Below are positions 24,614-32,637 of a stretch of 64,000 nucleotides of DNA, piece after piece (the first letter of the stretch is position 1; the number at the start of each line of letters is the position of its first letter). The notes beneath the pieces were generated by a model that saw only the letters and a program-made list of their open reading frames with translations, had not been told where the DNA came from and made no database searches. A program made the translations under genes and the position numbers. Source of the stretch: Acidovorax sp. MR-S7 (GTDB taxonomy: Bacteria; Pseudomonadota; Gammaproteobacteria; Burkholderiales; Burkholderiaceae_C); the NCBI RefSeq assembly GCF_000400995.2, contig NZ_DF239007.1:22230-86229 (forward strand), given 5' to 3'.

Positions 24614-24780
24614 AGGCGGTCTTGCTGTTCCCTTCACCGTATCACGGCGTTCTCGCCGTCAAGGGCGGCGCGCGCCTTGCGCGCTGGCGTCCTGGCGGCC
24701 GTCTGCGACCCCTGACTGCTTGCGCTGCGCCGTGCTGGCGACGGTTCCGGGCAATTCCGCCCGTGCAACCGGAGATCGTC
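24614..24780 (+). repeat. ICE leader repeat copy 2
   Basis: Nearly identical to copy 1 from AGGCGGTCTTGCTGTTCCC to GGGCAATTCCGCCC. The main differences are in the GGCGCGCG block and a GTGCTGGCGACGG versus GTGCTCCCGACGG change near the end. It fills the gap between the radC terminator and the hypothetical gene at 24781. Confidence 0.85.
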
Positions 24781-25173
24781 ATGAACGACAAATCACACGT
24801 TTCACTCGAACAGCATGTTTGCCTCGTTTGCGGCACGGCGTTCGATACCGGCGCCATCCTGCTGGACAAGCGCCTGCGCGCGAGCATGGAGCGCCATACG
24901 GCGACCGGCTGGGGTCTGTGCCCCGAGCATCGGAAGCTGGCCGACGATGGCTTCGTCGCGCTGGTCGAATGCGATCCGCAGCGCAGCGGTTCGCAGGCCG
25001 GTGGCCGCATGAAGCCCGAGCAGGCGTACCGGACGGGGCGGCTGGCGCACCTGCGGCGCACGGTGTTCGCGCAGATGTTCAACGTGCCGATCGCGGACGA
25101 GCAGGCTTGCGTGTTCGTCGAGCCTGGCGTGATCGACCAGTTGCAGTCGATGACGGCATCGGCGGCGAACTGA
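24781..25173 (+). CDS. Hypothetical ICE protein with a Cys-x2-Cys motif
   Basis: A 130-residue protein that I do not recognise as a named family. The N-terminal half has CLVCGTAFDTGAILLDKRL and, 30 residues on, GLCPEHRKLADDGFVALVE. A Cys-x2-Cys ... Cys-x2-His set could bind zinc. The C-terminal half (RTGRLAHLRRTVFAQMFNVPI, CVFVEPGVIDQLQ) looks globular and has no membrane segment. ATG 24781 follows CCGGAGATC at the same spacing as in its two leader-sharing neighbours. Shared leader and position place it in the conserved accessory block between RadC and DUF2958 of this ICE type. Function unknown. Confidence 0.8.
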   Translation: MNDKSHVSLEQHVCLVCGTAFDTGAILLDKRLRASMERHTATGWGLCPEHRKLADDGFVALVECDPQRSGSQAGGRMKPEQAYRTGRLAHLRRTVFAQMFNVPIADEQACVFVEPGVIDQLQSMTASAAN

Positions 25174-25306
25174 TCGCGCCGGACAGCCTTCGGTGCGTCG
25201 TCCCTGCGGGGGCGGCGCACTTTTTTTCTGCTGCGCCCGGTGCCGGTTCCTCCGCGCCTGCGGCGCTGCGCGCTTCGCTTGCCAGTCCGTGCCTTTGTTG
25301 GAGGGT

Positions 25307-25472
25307 GGCGGCTTGCTGTTCCCTTCATCGTGCCACGGCGTTCGCGCCGTCAAGGGCTGCGCGCCGAGGGCGCTTGCGTCCTGGCGGCCGTCGTTGCCCC
25401 CTGACTGCTTGCGCTGCGCCGTGCCCCGGAAGGGTCGGGCAATTCCGCCCGGCAACCTTTCAGGAGTTCACC
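25307..25472 (+). repeat. ICE leader repeat copy 3
   Basis: More diverged third copy (CTTGCTGTTCCCTTCATCGT, ACGGCGTTCGCGCCGTCAAG, TGACTGCTTGCGCTGCGCCG, GGGCAATTCCGCCCGG). It is followed by the Shine-Dalgarno CAGGAG of the DUF2958 gene. The conserved blocks are in the same order as in copies 1 and 2. Confidence 0.8.
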
Positions 25473-25823
25473 ATGAACCACGCACTCATCACCGACGAGC
25501 AGCGCATCGTGCTGCTGGCCAATGGCCGCGAATCCTTGCAGAACCCGGACTTCGATCCGGCCCCCATGGTCAAGCTGTTCACGCCGGATGCTGGCGCGAC
25601 CTGGCTGCTGACCGAGATTGATCCCGATGACCACGACCACGCCTTCGGCCTTTACGACCTGGGGCTGGGTGAGCCGGAAATTGGCTGGGTCAGCCTGGGT
25701 GAGCTGGCGACGGTGCGCGGCGGGTTGGGCCTGCCGATTGAGCGCGACCTGTCTTTTCGGGCCGAGAAGCGGTTGAGCGCCTATGCGCACGATGAGCGGC
25801 TGGCCGGGCGGGTCATCGTCTGA
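25473..25823 (+). CDS. DUF2958 domain protein
   Basis: A 116-residue acidic protein of the DUF2958 family, common on proteobacterial ICEs and plasmids. The family core is visible: FDPAPMVKLFTPDAGATWLL, TEIDPDDHDHAFGLYDLGLGEPEIGWVSLGEL and GLPIERDLSF. It has no signal peptide and is presumably cytoplasmic. The function is unknown; the family travels with RadC and DUF932 proteins in accessory ICE blocks, exactly as here. It has its own leader (copy 3) and a hairpin downstream (GGGGCGTC-GCGG-GACGCCCC at 25834-25853). Confidence 0.88.
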   Translation: MNHALITDEQRIVLLANGRESLQNPDFDPAPMVKLFTPDAGATWLLTEIDPDDHDHAFGLYDLGLGEPEIGWVSLGELATVRGGLGLPIERDLSFRAEKRLSAYAHDERLAGRVIV

Positions 25824-25833
25824 CCCGGCCCTG

Positions 25834-25853
25834 GGGGCGTCGCGGGACGCCCC
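25834..25853 (+). terminator. Hairpin after the DUF2958 gene
   Basis: GGGGCGTC-GCGG-GACGCCCC, a perfect 8-bp stem, but followed only by TTC, so termination strength is uncertain. Confidence 0.6.
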
Positions 25854-26562
25854 TTCGCATCGCGCCCACGAGGCGCGATGCCTGCGCGCCTTCGACTTGC
25901 TCTCCAGGGGAAAGCCCTGCGGGCTATCCCCGCCGCGCAGGCTTGGCGCCCCTGAACACCGCCGACCCGGCTACGCCGGATCGGCCAGACCACGGCAGTC
26001 GCTGTCGAACCTGTTTCCCGATGACTAGCACATGAGCTTGTGCATCAAGCATTGAAGTCCGGGCGTCCCCGGCCCCCTGCGAGATGGCCGGTCGCGCTGT
26101 CGTGCTGCGCATCGACCCCCCTGCGGGGTTTCGCCCCTGTCGGGCTTCCATCGTTCCCTCGCTCCGCTCGGCTGACGCCTCCGGCCCGGCTTCCAGCTTC
26201 GGGCCTGCGCGCTTCGCTTGCCGTGCGGTCGGCGTGTGGGAAGGCCGTTGCCATGTCCAGCCGTCTTCCCTGACTTCATCACCTTGTCCGCGACTGTAGC
26301 CCGCGCCCGTGCGCCGTCAAGGCGCGCAGGGCCGTGTCCTCGGCTGCGCCTGCGGGCCGCACCCACCCCGCGCTTGTTTCCTTGACGGCACCCGTTCGCG
26401 CGCTCCTGACCGTCGCGGGCGATGAACTCAGGAAAGACGGTGGCAACAGGGCCAACCGGGTTCCTCGTGCCAACCGCACAGAACAGCCGAAAGGCTGGGC
26501 TCCGAATCTAGGAATCCGGTGTGCGGCTTGAACAGCAAACCCTTTTCGTCAGGAGAAAGACC
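25854..26562 (+). other. Gene-free ICE stretch upstream of the DUF932 remnant
   Basis: About 700 nt with no convincing coding potential. It contains another copy of the GC block GGGCCTGCGCGCTTCGCTTG (about 26200-26219), which also lies ahead of the other leader-driven genes. It also holds an inverted pair AGCACATGAGCTTGTGC near 26026 and, at the end, CAGGAGAAAG as ribosome site of the DUF932 remnant. It resembles the long leader of DUF932 genes on related elements. Confidence 0.6.
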
Positions 26563-26748
26563 ATGCAACTCGCATCCCGTTTCGCTTCCCGCTCCCCCTC
26601 GCTGCGCAGCGATTACCCGCTGACCGATGACCAGATTCACCGCGTAGCGCCGTCCATCTTCGCGGACGCGCCGCATGAGAGCCGTTCGCAGCGGTACGCC
26701 TACATCCCCACCGCCGCCGTGCTGACCGAACTGCGCAAGGAAGGCTTG
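26563..26748 (+). pseudogene. DUF932 protein, truncated after about 62 codons
   Basis: ATG 26563 follows AGGAGAAAGACC. The first 61-62 residues match the start of DUF932 proteins of this ICE type (MQLASRFASRSPSLRSDYPL, then APSIFADAPHESRSQRYAYI and a stretch ending AAVLTELRKEG). After LRKEG the sequence changes abruptly. From about 26749 onward the DNA is antisense to a photolyase gene, and the frame merely runs on through it to a chance stop at 27051. Family members are about 270-300 residues, so roughly four fifths of the gene is gone. This marks the left junction of the inserted cargo. Confidence 0.8.
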
Positions 26749-27549
26749 GCGTACATGCGCCGCCTGCTGTGCGTCCTGCAACTTGAGCTGCACTTGCCGT
26801 TGCTGCGTGGCCTGCACCGCTTCGCGCATGCCCAGGCAGCCCAGCGCCAGATAGGGCGACAGGCGCGAGCAAGCCGTGGGCGCCGTCAGCGGCGACGAGA
26901 TGCCGCCGCGGTAAAAGGCTGCGCGTGCGTGCAGAAAGTCATGCAGCACCTGCTGGCCCGGCGCGCGCCCACCGCGCTGGCGCTGGGGCGGGTCGTGGGC
27001 ATCAGACAGCCCCATGGTCTCCGGTGCGGGCCACGTGTCGCGCCACGGTAAGCAAACGGATCGCAGGCTCGCCGGCAGCGGCGGCGGCAGGCAGGGTGCC
27101 TGCATATGCGCCTGCCACAGGCCGTGCCACTGCTCACGCGAGGGAAGGCGCCGCACCACCCCGTGCTGCGGCCATTCCTGCCAGGCCACGCCCTGCCGGC
27201 GGCACCAGCGGGCCACGGCCAGGTCACGGGCATAGGTGGCGCCATTGCCGGTTTCCTCGTGCGATACCAGGCGCGCAAAGGGCTGCAGCGCGTACAGCCG
27301 GGCCAGCACCTCGGGCGTTTCGCCCACGGCCAGTTGCAGCCGCGCGCCGCAACTGCGCAATTGCTGCGCCAGGTCGCGCAGGCTCTCGCGCAGAAACTGG
27401 TAGTGCTGCAGCGCACTGTCTGGCTGCGCCCACAGGCTGGGCTCCAGCACGTACAGGCACAGCACCGGGCCGTGCGCGGCGGCATGTGCCAGCGGGGCAT
27501 GGTCGTGTACCCGCAAGTCGCGCTTGAACCAGACGACGGTGTAAGCCAT
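26749..27549 (-). pseudogene. phrB: Deoxyribodipyrimidine photolyase/cryptochrome-family gene, 3'-truncated
   Basis: From ATG 27549 about 267 codons are intact: the antenna/Rossmann domain (MAYTVVWFKRDLRVHDHAPL, LYVLEPSLWAQPDSA, LVSHEETGNGATYARDL) and the beginning of the FAD-binding helical domain (SPLTAPTACSRLSPYLALGC). The rest of the FAD and DNA-binding domain, including the tryptophan-rich region, is missing. The frame continues in antisense through the DUF932 remnant to a stop at 26428, producing a meaningless tail of about 106 residues. Intact relatives have about 470-520 residues, so repair activity should be lost. It is the third gene of the litR-lipocalin-phr unit, 13 nt after the lipocalin stop. 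Confidence 0.85.
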
Positions 27550-27562
27550 GGCCTGCTTACGC

Positions 27563-28165
27563 TCAGTGTGCGGGATCCTGGCGCTCGTGCGGTACCCAGA
27601 TCAGCGACGAGGTATCGACGCCCAGCGCCTGCGCCCGCGCCACGATGGCGTCGCGCTGCGCGGCGGGCAGCTGCTTGTCGCGCGCCAGAATCCAGCAGTA
27701 GTTGGTGTCCGGCCCCAGCACCAACGCCCAGCGGTAGTCCGGGTCCAGCGCGGCGACGTGGTAGCCGCCGTAGAACGGCCCGAAGAAGGATACCTTGAGC
27801 GAGCCCGTGGTGGGCGCGCCGGTGAACAAGGCCTTGCCCACGGCCTCGCGCCACTGGCCGGTGGCGGGCGCATAGCCGCGGTTGACCACGCGCACGCTGC
27901 CGTCAGCCTGCGCGGTGTAGGTGGCAGTGACATCGGTCATACCGCGCTCGAACGCGTGATCGAGCCGCGCCAGTTCGTACCAGCGGCCCGCGTAGCGCTG
28001 TACGTCAAAAGGGGTGACGGCCGTGACGCCGGGCGGCGGGCGCGTGCTGGCGCAGCCGGCCAGCAGCAGGCCAGTGCCGACCACCAGCAGGGCCAGCAGC
28101 CCGAGGCGGTGGCGGCGCGACAGGGGGGTGCGTGCGCTGGCTAACGTGCGTGCAATGAACTGCAT
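27563..28165 (-). CDS. blc: Lipocalin-family outer-membrane lipoprotein (Blc-like)
   Basis: A 200-residue bacterial lipocalin. The N-terminal signal ends in a lipobox LLLAGC (about residue 40). The mature part has the lipocalin signature FDVQRYAGRWYELARLDHAFERG followed by VTATYTAQADGSVRVVNRGY, SFFGPFYGGYHVAALDPDYRWALVLGP and the C-terminal NYCWILARDKQLP. Such proteins are anchored to the outer membrane and bind fatty acids or lysophospholipids. ATG 28165 with AAGGA upstream is preferred over a TTG two codons earlier. It lies 18 nt after litR and belongs to the minus-strand unit. A link to membrane-lipid damage fits its neighbours. Confidence 0.92.
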   Translation of the reverse strand: MQFIARTLASARTPLSRRHRLGLLALLVVGTGLLLAGCASTRPPPGVTAVTPFDVQRYAGRWYELARLDHAFERGMTDVTATYTAQADGSVRVVNRGYAPATGQWREAVGKALFTGAPTTGSLKVSFFGPFYGGYHVAALDPDYRWALVLGPDTNYCWILARDKQLPAAQRDAIVARAQALGVDTSSLIWVPHERQDPAH

Positions 28166-28183
28166 GGCCAATCCTTCCTTCGG

Positions 28184-29158
28184 TCAATGGGCGTGGCGCC
28201 ACTGCGCCACCAAGGGCTGCAAGCCCGACAGATGCTGTACGGCGCTGATGCCAGGCAGCGGCCATTGGTGTAGGGCGGTACACGCGCCGCCCACCCACAG
28301 TGCGGTGGTGGCCGGCAGTTGGGCGCGCAGCTCGCGCAGGCTGGTCTGCACCACGGCCGCCTTGTGCAGGTTGCTGAAGCTCAGCGCCACCACATCGGCG
28401 CGATGCGCCAGCGCCGCCTGGGCGATGTCGGTCAACGGGGTCTGCGTGCCCAGCGACACACAGGTGCAGCCCTCCAGCGCCAACAGCGCCTCGACCATCA
28501 GCAGTCCCAGGCTGTGCTGCTCTTGCGGCACGGTGGTGAGCAGCACCTTGGGGCCTTGTGGCACGGGCTGCGGGGTCAGCGAGGCGATGGCATGGCGCAA
28601 CACGCCGGTGATGACCTCGGTGTACAGATGTTCTTCAAAGACTTCAAAACGCCCCTGCGCCCAGGCTTCGCCCACCGCCGTCGTCAGCGGCGCCACCAGA
28701 TCGGTCACGAAGGGGGCCAGCCCCATGCGCAACTGGGCATGGCTGAGGCCGTGCCGCAGGGCGCGCGGGTCGTGCGTGCCAATGGCGTGAAGCAGCGCCT
28801 CAATCAGGGGATCAGCGCCTGCATTGTCCATGATTGTCTTGGACAAAATGACAGCCGATACCGGGGCGTGCTGCGTCAACAGGTCTTGCAAAGCAGCCTG
28901 ACCCAGGCCGACCACCTTGCCAGGGCGCAAGCCGGAATCGAGCAGCCGGCTAATCAGCTTGAGCTGCTGCACCTGCTCCAGGCTGTACAGCCTGTCGCCC
29001 GAGGAATCACGCGACGGCGTGGGAAACCGATAGCGCCGCTCCCACACGCGCAGCGTGTCCTTGCCCAGGCCGGTTTCGCGTTCGACAGCGGCAATCGGCA
29101 GCCCGGCATTGCCGGGCGCGGGCGGTGTCGTGACGGTCGGAGGGGTCAGTGAATTCAT
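28184..29158 (-). CDS. litR: MerR-type B12-binding photoreceptor-like regulator (LitR/CarH family)
   Basis: A 324-residue repressor-like protein. It has an N-terminal MerR helix-turn-helix (about 19-85: VERETGLGKDTLRVWERRYRFPTPSR), a helical bundle, and a C-terminal cobalamin-binding Rossmann domain. The four-helix part has the CarH-type Trp-x9-Glu-His signature (Trp166, Glu176-His177). The B12 loop is Glu213-x-His215-x2-Gly218, followed by SLGTQTPLTDI and LWVGGAC. CarH/LitR proteins bind adenosylcobalamin in the dark and release DNA in light. The residue after Trp166 is Ala, where Thermus CarH has the His that caps cobalt after photolysis. Operators with TTGTC-N3-GACAA lie upstream of its start. 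Light-dependent control of both flanking units is inferred. Confidence 0.88.
   Translation of the reverse strand: MNSLTPPTVTTPPAPGNAGLPIAAVERETGLGKDTLRVWERRYRFPTPSRDSSGDRLYSLEQVQQLKLISRLLDSGLRPGKVVGLGQAALQDLLTQHAPVSAVILSKTIMDNAGADPLIEALLHAIGTHDPRALRHGLSHAQLRMGLAPFVTDLVAPLTTAVGEAWAQGRFEVFEEHLYTEVITGVLRHAIASLTPQPVPQGPKVLLTTVPQEQHSLGLLMVEALLALEGCTCVSLGTQTPLTDIAQAALAHRADVVALSFSNLHKAAVVQTSLRELRAQLPATTALWVGGACTALHQWPLPGISAVQHLSGLQPLVAQWRHAH
28834..28846. promoter_or_regulatory. Putative intragenic LitR operator
   Basis: TTGTC-TTG-GACAA inside the litR coding sequence has the same arms and spacer length as the site at 29183-29195. It may be a third operator that strengthens repression by looping, or chance; it encodes the conserved-looking residues SKTIMD. 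Confidence 0.35.
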
Positions 29159-29182
29159 GGCGATTGGGGCTGGTTCGCTTAA

Positions 29183-29216
29183 TTGTCTAGGACAAAAATG
29201 TTCTTGTCTAGTACAT
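29183..29216. promoter_or_regulatory. Twin putative LitR operators between divergent units
   Basis: TTGTC-TAG-GACAA (29183-29195) and TTGTC-TAG-TACAT (29204-29216) are repeated with a 21-nt period, two turns of helix. They lie in the 118-nt gap between litR (minus) and the FAD oxidoreductase gene (plus). Position and symmetry suit a MerR-family dimer pair controlling both directions. Confidence 0.6.
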
Positions 29217-29276
29217 TACGCCACAGGAGCAGCGCAACCGTGCTGCACGGGCAAGCATCACGGATCGGAAAAGTCC

Positions 29277-30581
29277 ATGAAAGTCGCAGTCATTGGATCG
29301 GGCATTTCGGGCCTGGCGGCCGCACACCGGCTGCGCGGGCAGGCGCGGGTCACGCTGTTCGAGGCGGGTCGCTACTTCGGCGGCCACACCCACACCGTGG
29401 ATGTGTCCTTGCCCGATGCGCATGGCCAAACCGTGACGCACGGGGTGGACACCGGCTTTCTGGTGTTCAACGAGCGTACCTACCCCGGCTTGATCGCGCT
29501 GCTGGACGAGTTGCAGGTGCCCACGGCCGCGTCGGACATGTCGTTTTCCGTCCAGGTGCCGGGCGCGGGCGCGTTGGGCGCCGGGGCGCTGGAGTGGAGC
29601 GGCTCCAGCCTGGCCACCGTGTTTGCCCAGCGGCGCAACCTGCTGCGCCCGCGCTTTTTGGGGATGCTGTCGGAGCTGCTGCGCTTCAACCGCCTCTGCA
29701 CCGCGCTGGCCGACAGTGGCCAGGAGCAGGCGCTGGCCCAGCCGCTGGGTGAGTTTTTGGACCAGCACGGCTTTGGCGCGGCGTTTCGCCACTGGTATTT
29801 CCTGCCCATGCTGGGCTGTATCTGGAGTTGCCCGACCGATCAGATGCTGCGCTTTCCCGTAGCCACCATGGTGCGCTTTTGCCACAACCACGGCCTGATC
29901 CAGGTGCAGAACCGGCCGCAGTGGCACACCGTGGCGGGCGGGGCGCGGCAGTATGTGCATGCCATCCTGGACGGCCTGGATGCGCGGCTGCAAACCCCTG
30001 TAGAGCGCATCGAGCGCAATGCCGCCGGTGTATTCATCCGCACTGGCAGCGGCGTGGAGCACTTCGATGCCGTGGTGCTGGCCGTACACAGCGACCAGGC
30101 CTTGCGCCTGCTGGCGCGGCCCAGCGCCGCCGAGCAGCAGGTGTTGGGCGCCATCCGCTACCAGCCCAACCGCGCCGTACTGCACACCGACACCCGCGTG
30201 ATGCCAGGGCGCCGCGCCGCCTGGGCGGCATGGAACTACGAGCGCGCAGCCAACGGCACGCAGGAGTCCGCCCGCGTCTGCCTGCATTACTGGCTCAACC
30301 GCCTGCAGCCGCTGCCGTTTGCGCAGCCGGTGCTGGTGTCGCTCAACCCCGTGCGCGGCATCGACCCGGCGCGGGTGCTGGGCGCGTTCGACTACGACCA
30401 TCCGGTGTTCGACCTGGGGGCGCTGGCCGCGCAAAAGCAGCTGCCGCTGCTGCAAGGCGCGCAGCACACCTGGTTTGCGGGCGCATGGACGGGCTATGGC
30501 TTTCATGAGGATGGCCTGCAGTCGGGCTACCGCGCCGCCGATGCGCTGCTGGCGCAACTGCGCCGGCGGGAGGCGGCATGA
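29277..30581 (+). CDS. FAD-dependent amine-oxidase-like oxidoreductase
   Basis: A 434-residue flavoprotein of the NAD(P)-binding/amine oxidase-like family found beside DUF1365 and CFA-synthase genes. The N-terminal dinucleotide motif is VAVIGSGISGLAAAHRL, with the Glu that binds FAD ribose in LFEAGRYFGGHTHTV. HGVDTGFLVFNERTYPGL and PMLGCIWSCP follow, and the C-terminal FAD contact is AGAWTGYGFHEDGLQSGYRAAD. It heads the plus-strand unit 61 nt after the LitR operators. In Rhodobacter-type clusters such proteins are tied to modification of unsaturated fatty acyl chains (furan fatty acids) under photo-oxidative stress; that role here is inference. Its stop overlaps the next start (ATGA). Confidence 0.85.
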   Translation: MKVAVIGSGISGLAAAHRLRGQARVTLFEAGRYFGGHTHTVDVSLPDAHGQTVTHGVDTGFLVFNERTYPGLIALLDELQVPTAASDMSFSVQVPGAGALGAGALEWSGSSLATVFAQRRNLLRPRFLGMLSELLRFNRLCTALADSGQEQALAQPLGEFLDQHGFGAAFRHWYFLPMLGCIWSCPTDQMLRFPVATMVRFCHNHGLIQVQNRPQWHTVAGGARQYVHAILDGLDARLQTPVERIERNAAGVFIRTGSGVEHFDAVVLAVHSDQALRLLARPSAAEQQVLGAIRYQPNRAVLHTDTRVMPGRRAAWAAWNYERAANGTQESARVCLHYWLNRLQPLPFAQPVLVSLNPVRGIDPARVLGAFDYDHPVFDLGALAAQKQLPLLQGAQHTWFAGAWTGYGFHEDGLQSGYRAADALLAQLRRREAA

Positions 30582-31414
30582 CCCCGGCAATGCACCTGGC
30601 CGCCCCGGCGGGCAACGTGCCGCACATCGGCTTTGGCCATGTGTGGCACACCCGGCTGCGCCCGCGCCGCCACCGCTTCATCGTGCCCACCTTCTTTCTG
30701 CTGCTGCCCATGCGCACGCTGCGCGGGCGGCCCGAGGCAGCGGGCGTGCTGGCGCTCAACCGCGCGGGTGCGCTGTCGTTTCGCGACGCCGACCATGGCG
30801 GCGGCAAAAACCCGCGCCAGGGCGGCGCGCTGGCCTGGCTGGAGACGCTGCTGCAGGCCGAGGGCATCACCGATGCGCAGGGCGAAATCTGGCTGCAGTG
30901 CTACCCGCGCGTGCTGGGCTACAGCTTCAAGCCGGTGAGCTTTTGGTACTGCCACCGCCAGGACGGCAGCCTGCGCGCCATCGTGGCCGAGGTGAACAAC
31001 ACCTTTGGCGAGCGCCACGCCTACCTGCTCGACCACCCGCACTACGGCCAGGAGCTGCGGGCGCGCAAGGCCTTCCACGTCTCACCGTTTTGCGCCATCG
31101 ATGGCGGCTACCGCTTTGAGTTTCGCCGGAGTGGGGCCGACGGCCTGCAATCGGCGCGCGTGCGCATCGACTACCACGACGCCGAGGGCCCCGTGCTGCT
31201 CACCGGCATGGCCGGGCGGCTGGAGCCGCTCACCGCCGCCAGCCGCCGCCGCGCGCTGTGGCGCTACCCCCTGCTGACGCTGGGCGTGATGGCCCGCATT
31301 CTCTGGAACGCCTTGCTGCTGTGGCTCAAGCAGGTGCCGTTCCACACCAAGCCCCAGGCGCCGGCGATGCCTGTGTCCCGTTCATCTTCCCGCTCATCTT
31401 CATCCGACCACTGA
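30578..31414 (+). CDS. DUF1365 protein
   Basis: A 278-residue DUF1365 protein, almost always encoded between an FAD oxidoreductase and a CFA-synthase-like methyltransferase, as here. Visible blocks are HIGFGHVWHTRLRPRRHRFI, LQCYPRVLGYSFKPVSFWYC and VEVNNTFGERHAYL-like (AEVNNTFGERHAY). Then come FHVSPFCAIDGGYRFEF and a C-terminal hydrophobic helix (LTLGVMARILWNALLLWL) that may attach it to the inner membrane. The Ser-rich tail after residue 262 is atypical. The biochemical function is unknown; the fixed partnership suggests a step in acyl-chain modification of phospholipids. It is translationally coupled to the preceding gene. Confidence 0.88.
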   Translation: MTPAMHLAAPAGNVPHIGFGHVWHTRLRPRRHRFIVPTFFLLLPMRTLRGRPEAAGVLALNRAGALSFRDADHGGGKNPRQGGALAWLETLLQAEGITDAQGEIWLQCYPRVLGYSFKPVSFWYCHRQDGSLRAIVAEVNNTFGERHAYLLDHPHYGQELRARKAFHVSPFCAIDGGYRFEFRRSGADGLQSARVRIDYHDAEGPVLLTGMAGRLEPLTAASRRRALWRYPLLTLGVMARILWNALLLWLKQVPFHTKPQAPAMPVSRSSSRSSSSDH

Positions 31415-31416
31415 CC

Positions 31417-32637
31417 ATGATCACGACCACCACCGCGTTTCAACTTCCACTGCCAGCCGGCCTGCCGGCCCCTGCGCGCCACGGCCTGCGCCTGCTGCAG
31501 CGCCTGCAGCACGGCACGCTGCACCTGGAGCTGCCCGACGGCAGCACGCTGCAACTGGGCCAGGGCAGCCAGCCGCACGCCAGCCTGCGCCTGCACGATT
31601 GGCGGGTGTTTGGCGCGGTGCTGCGCTCGGGCGACATCGGCCTGGCCGAGGGCTATATCGATCAGCACTGGAGCTCGCCGCACCTGGGTGACTTGCTGCG
31701 CCTGCTGATGGCCAACCGCGACGCGTTGGAGTCGCTGGTGTACGGCGCCTGGTGGGGGCGGCTGGCCTACCGGCTGCGCCATCTGCTCCACCGCAACACG
31801 CGCACCGGCAGCCGGCGCAACATCCAGGCCCACTACGACCTGGGCAACGCCTTCTACCAGTTGTGGCTGGACCCGAGCATGAATTACTCGTCCGCCTGGT
31901 TCCAAGGTGACCTGGCGGGCGATTTGACCGCCGCGCAGCATGCCAAGGTGCGCCGCGCACTGCACAGCGCCGGCGTGCAAGCAGGCAGCCGGGTGCTGGA
32001 GATCGGCTGCGGCTGGGGTGCGCTGGCCGAAATGGCGGCGGGCGAGTTCCAGGCCCATGTGACCGGCGTGACGCTCTCCAACGAGCAACTGGCGTTTGGC
32101 CAGCAGCGCTTGCAGCGCGCCGGGCTGGCGGCCCGGGCCGAGCTGCGCCTGCAGGACTACCGCGACATCCAGGACGCGCCGTTCGACGCCATCTGCTCCA
32201 TCGAAATGGTCGAGGCCGTGGGCCAGGCCTACTGGCCCAGCTACTTTGGCACCGTGGCGCGCTTGCTCAAACCGGGCGGGCGCGCCTGCGTGCAAAGCAT
32301 CGTCATCGACGACGCGCTGTTCGAGCGCTATGTGCAGGGCACGGACTTCATCCAGCAGTACGTCTTCCCCGGCGGCTGCCTGCCCAGCCCGGCGCGCTTT
32401 CGCGCGGCGGCGCAGCAGGCCGGTCTGCGCGTGGTGGAGGAGCTGGCCTTTGGCGCCGACTACGCCGAGACCTTGCGCCGCTGGCACCGCCAGTTCACCC
32501 AGCAGCATGCCCAGGTGCTGGCGCAGGGTTTTGATGCGAAGTTCCTGCGCACCTGGGAGTTCTACCTCGCGTACTGCGAAGCCGCCTTCGACAGCGGCAG
32601 CATCGATGTGGTGCAGTACACATTGGTGAAAAATTAA
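31417..32637 (+). CDS. cfa: Cyclopropane-fatty-acid-synthase family methyltransferase
   Basis: A 406-residue SAM-dependent methyltransferase of the mycolic-acid/CFA synthase family. The N-terminal lipid-binding domain runs to about 125. IQAHYDLGNAFYQLWLDPSM and NYSSAWF begin the catalytic part, motif I is VLEIGCGWGALAEMA (about 195-209), and IEMVEAVGQAYWPSYF and IVIDDALFERY follow. It would methylate or cyclopropanate double bonds of membrane phospholipid acyl chains. Homologues beside DUF1365 include UfaM-like enzymes of furan fatty acid synthesis, so that product is possible. A CFA-type gene is a known LitR target in Pseudomonas, as I recall, which supports light control. It follows DUF1365 by 2 nt. 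Confidence 0.9.
   Translation: MITTTTAFQLPLPAGLPAPARHGLRLLQRLQHGTLHLELPDGSTLQLGQGSQPHASLRLHDWRVFGAVLRSGDIGLAEGYIDQHWSSPHLGDLLRLLMANRDALESLVYGAWWGRLAYRLRHLLHRNTRTGSRRNIQAHYDLGNAFYQLWLDPSMNYSSAWFQGDLAGDLTAAQHAKVRRALHSAGVQAGSRVLEIGCGWGALAEMAAGEFQAHVTGVTLSNEQLAFGQQRLQRAGLAARAELRLQDYRDIQDAPFDAICSIEMVEAVGQAYWPSYFGTVARLLKPGGRACVQSIVIDDALFERYVQGTDFIQQYVFPGGCLPSPARFRAAAQQAGLRVVEELAFGADYAETLRRWHRQFTQQHAQVLAQGFDAKFLRTWEFYLAYCEAAFDSGSIDVVQYTLVKN

Noticed and set aside
22829..25472. CRISPR-like array from the repeated blocks in the ICE left arm
   Set aside because: The repeats are either two palindromes within one gene or leaders of about 160 bp spaced by genes. There is no regular short repeat-spacer pattern and no cas gene.
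26749..27051. Continuation of the DUF932 frame after the junction
   Set aside because: Antisense photolyase sequence read by chance; not part of the protein family.
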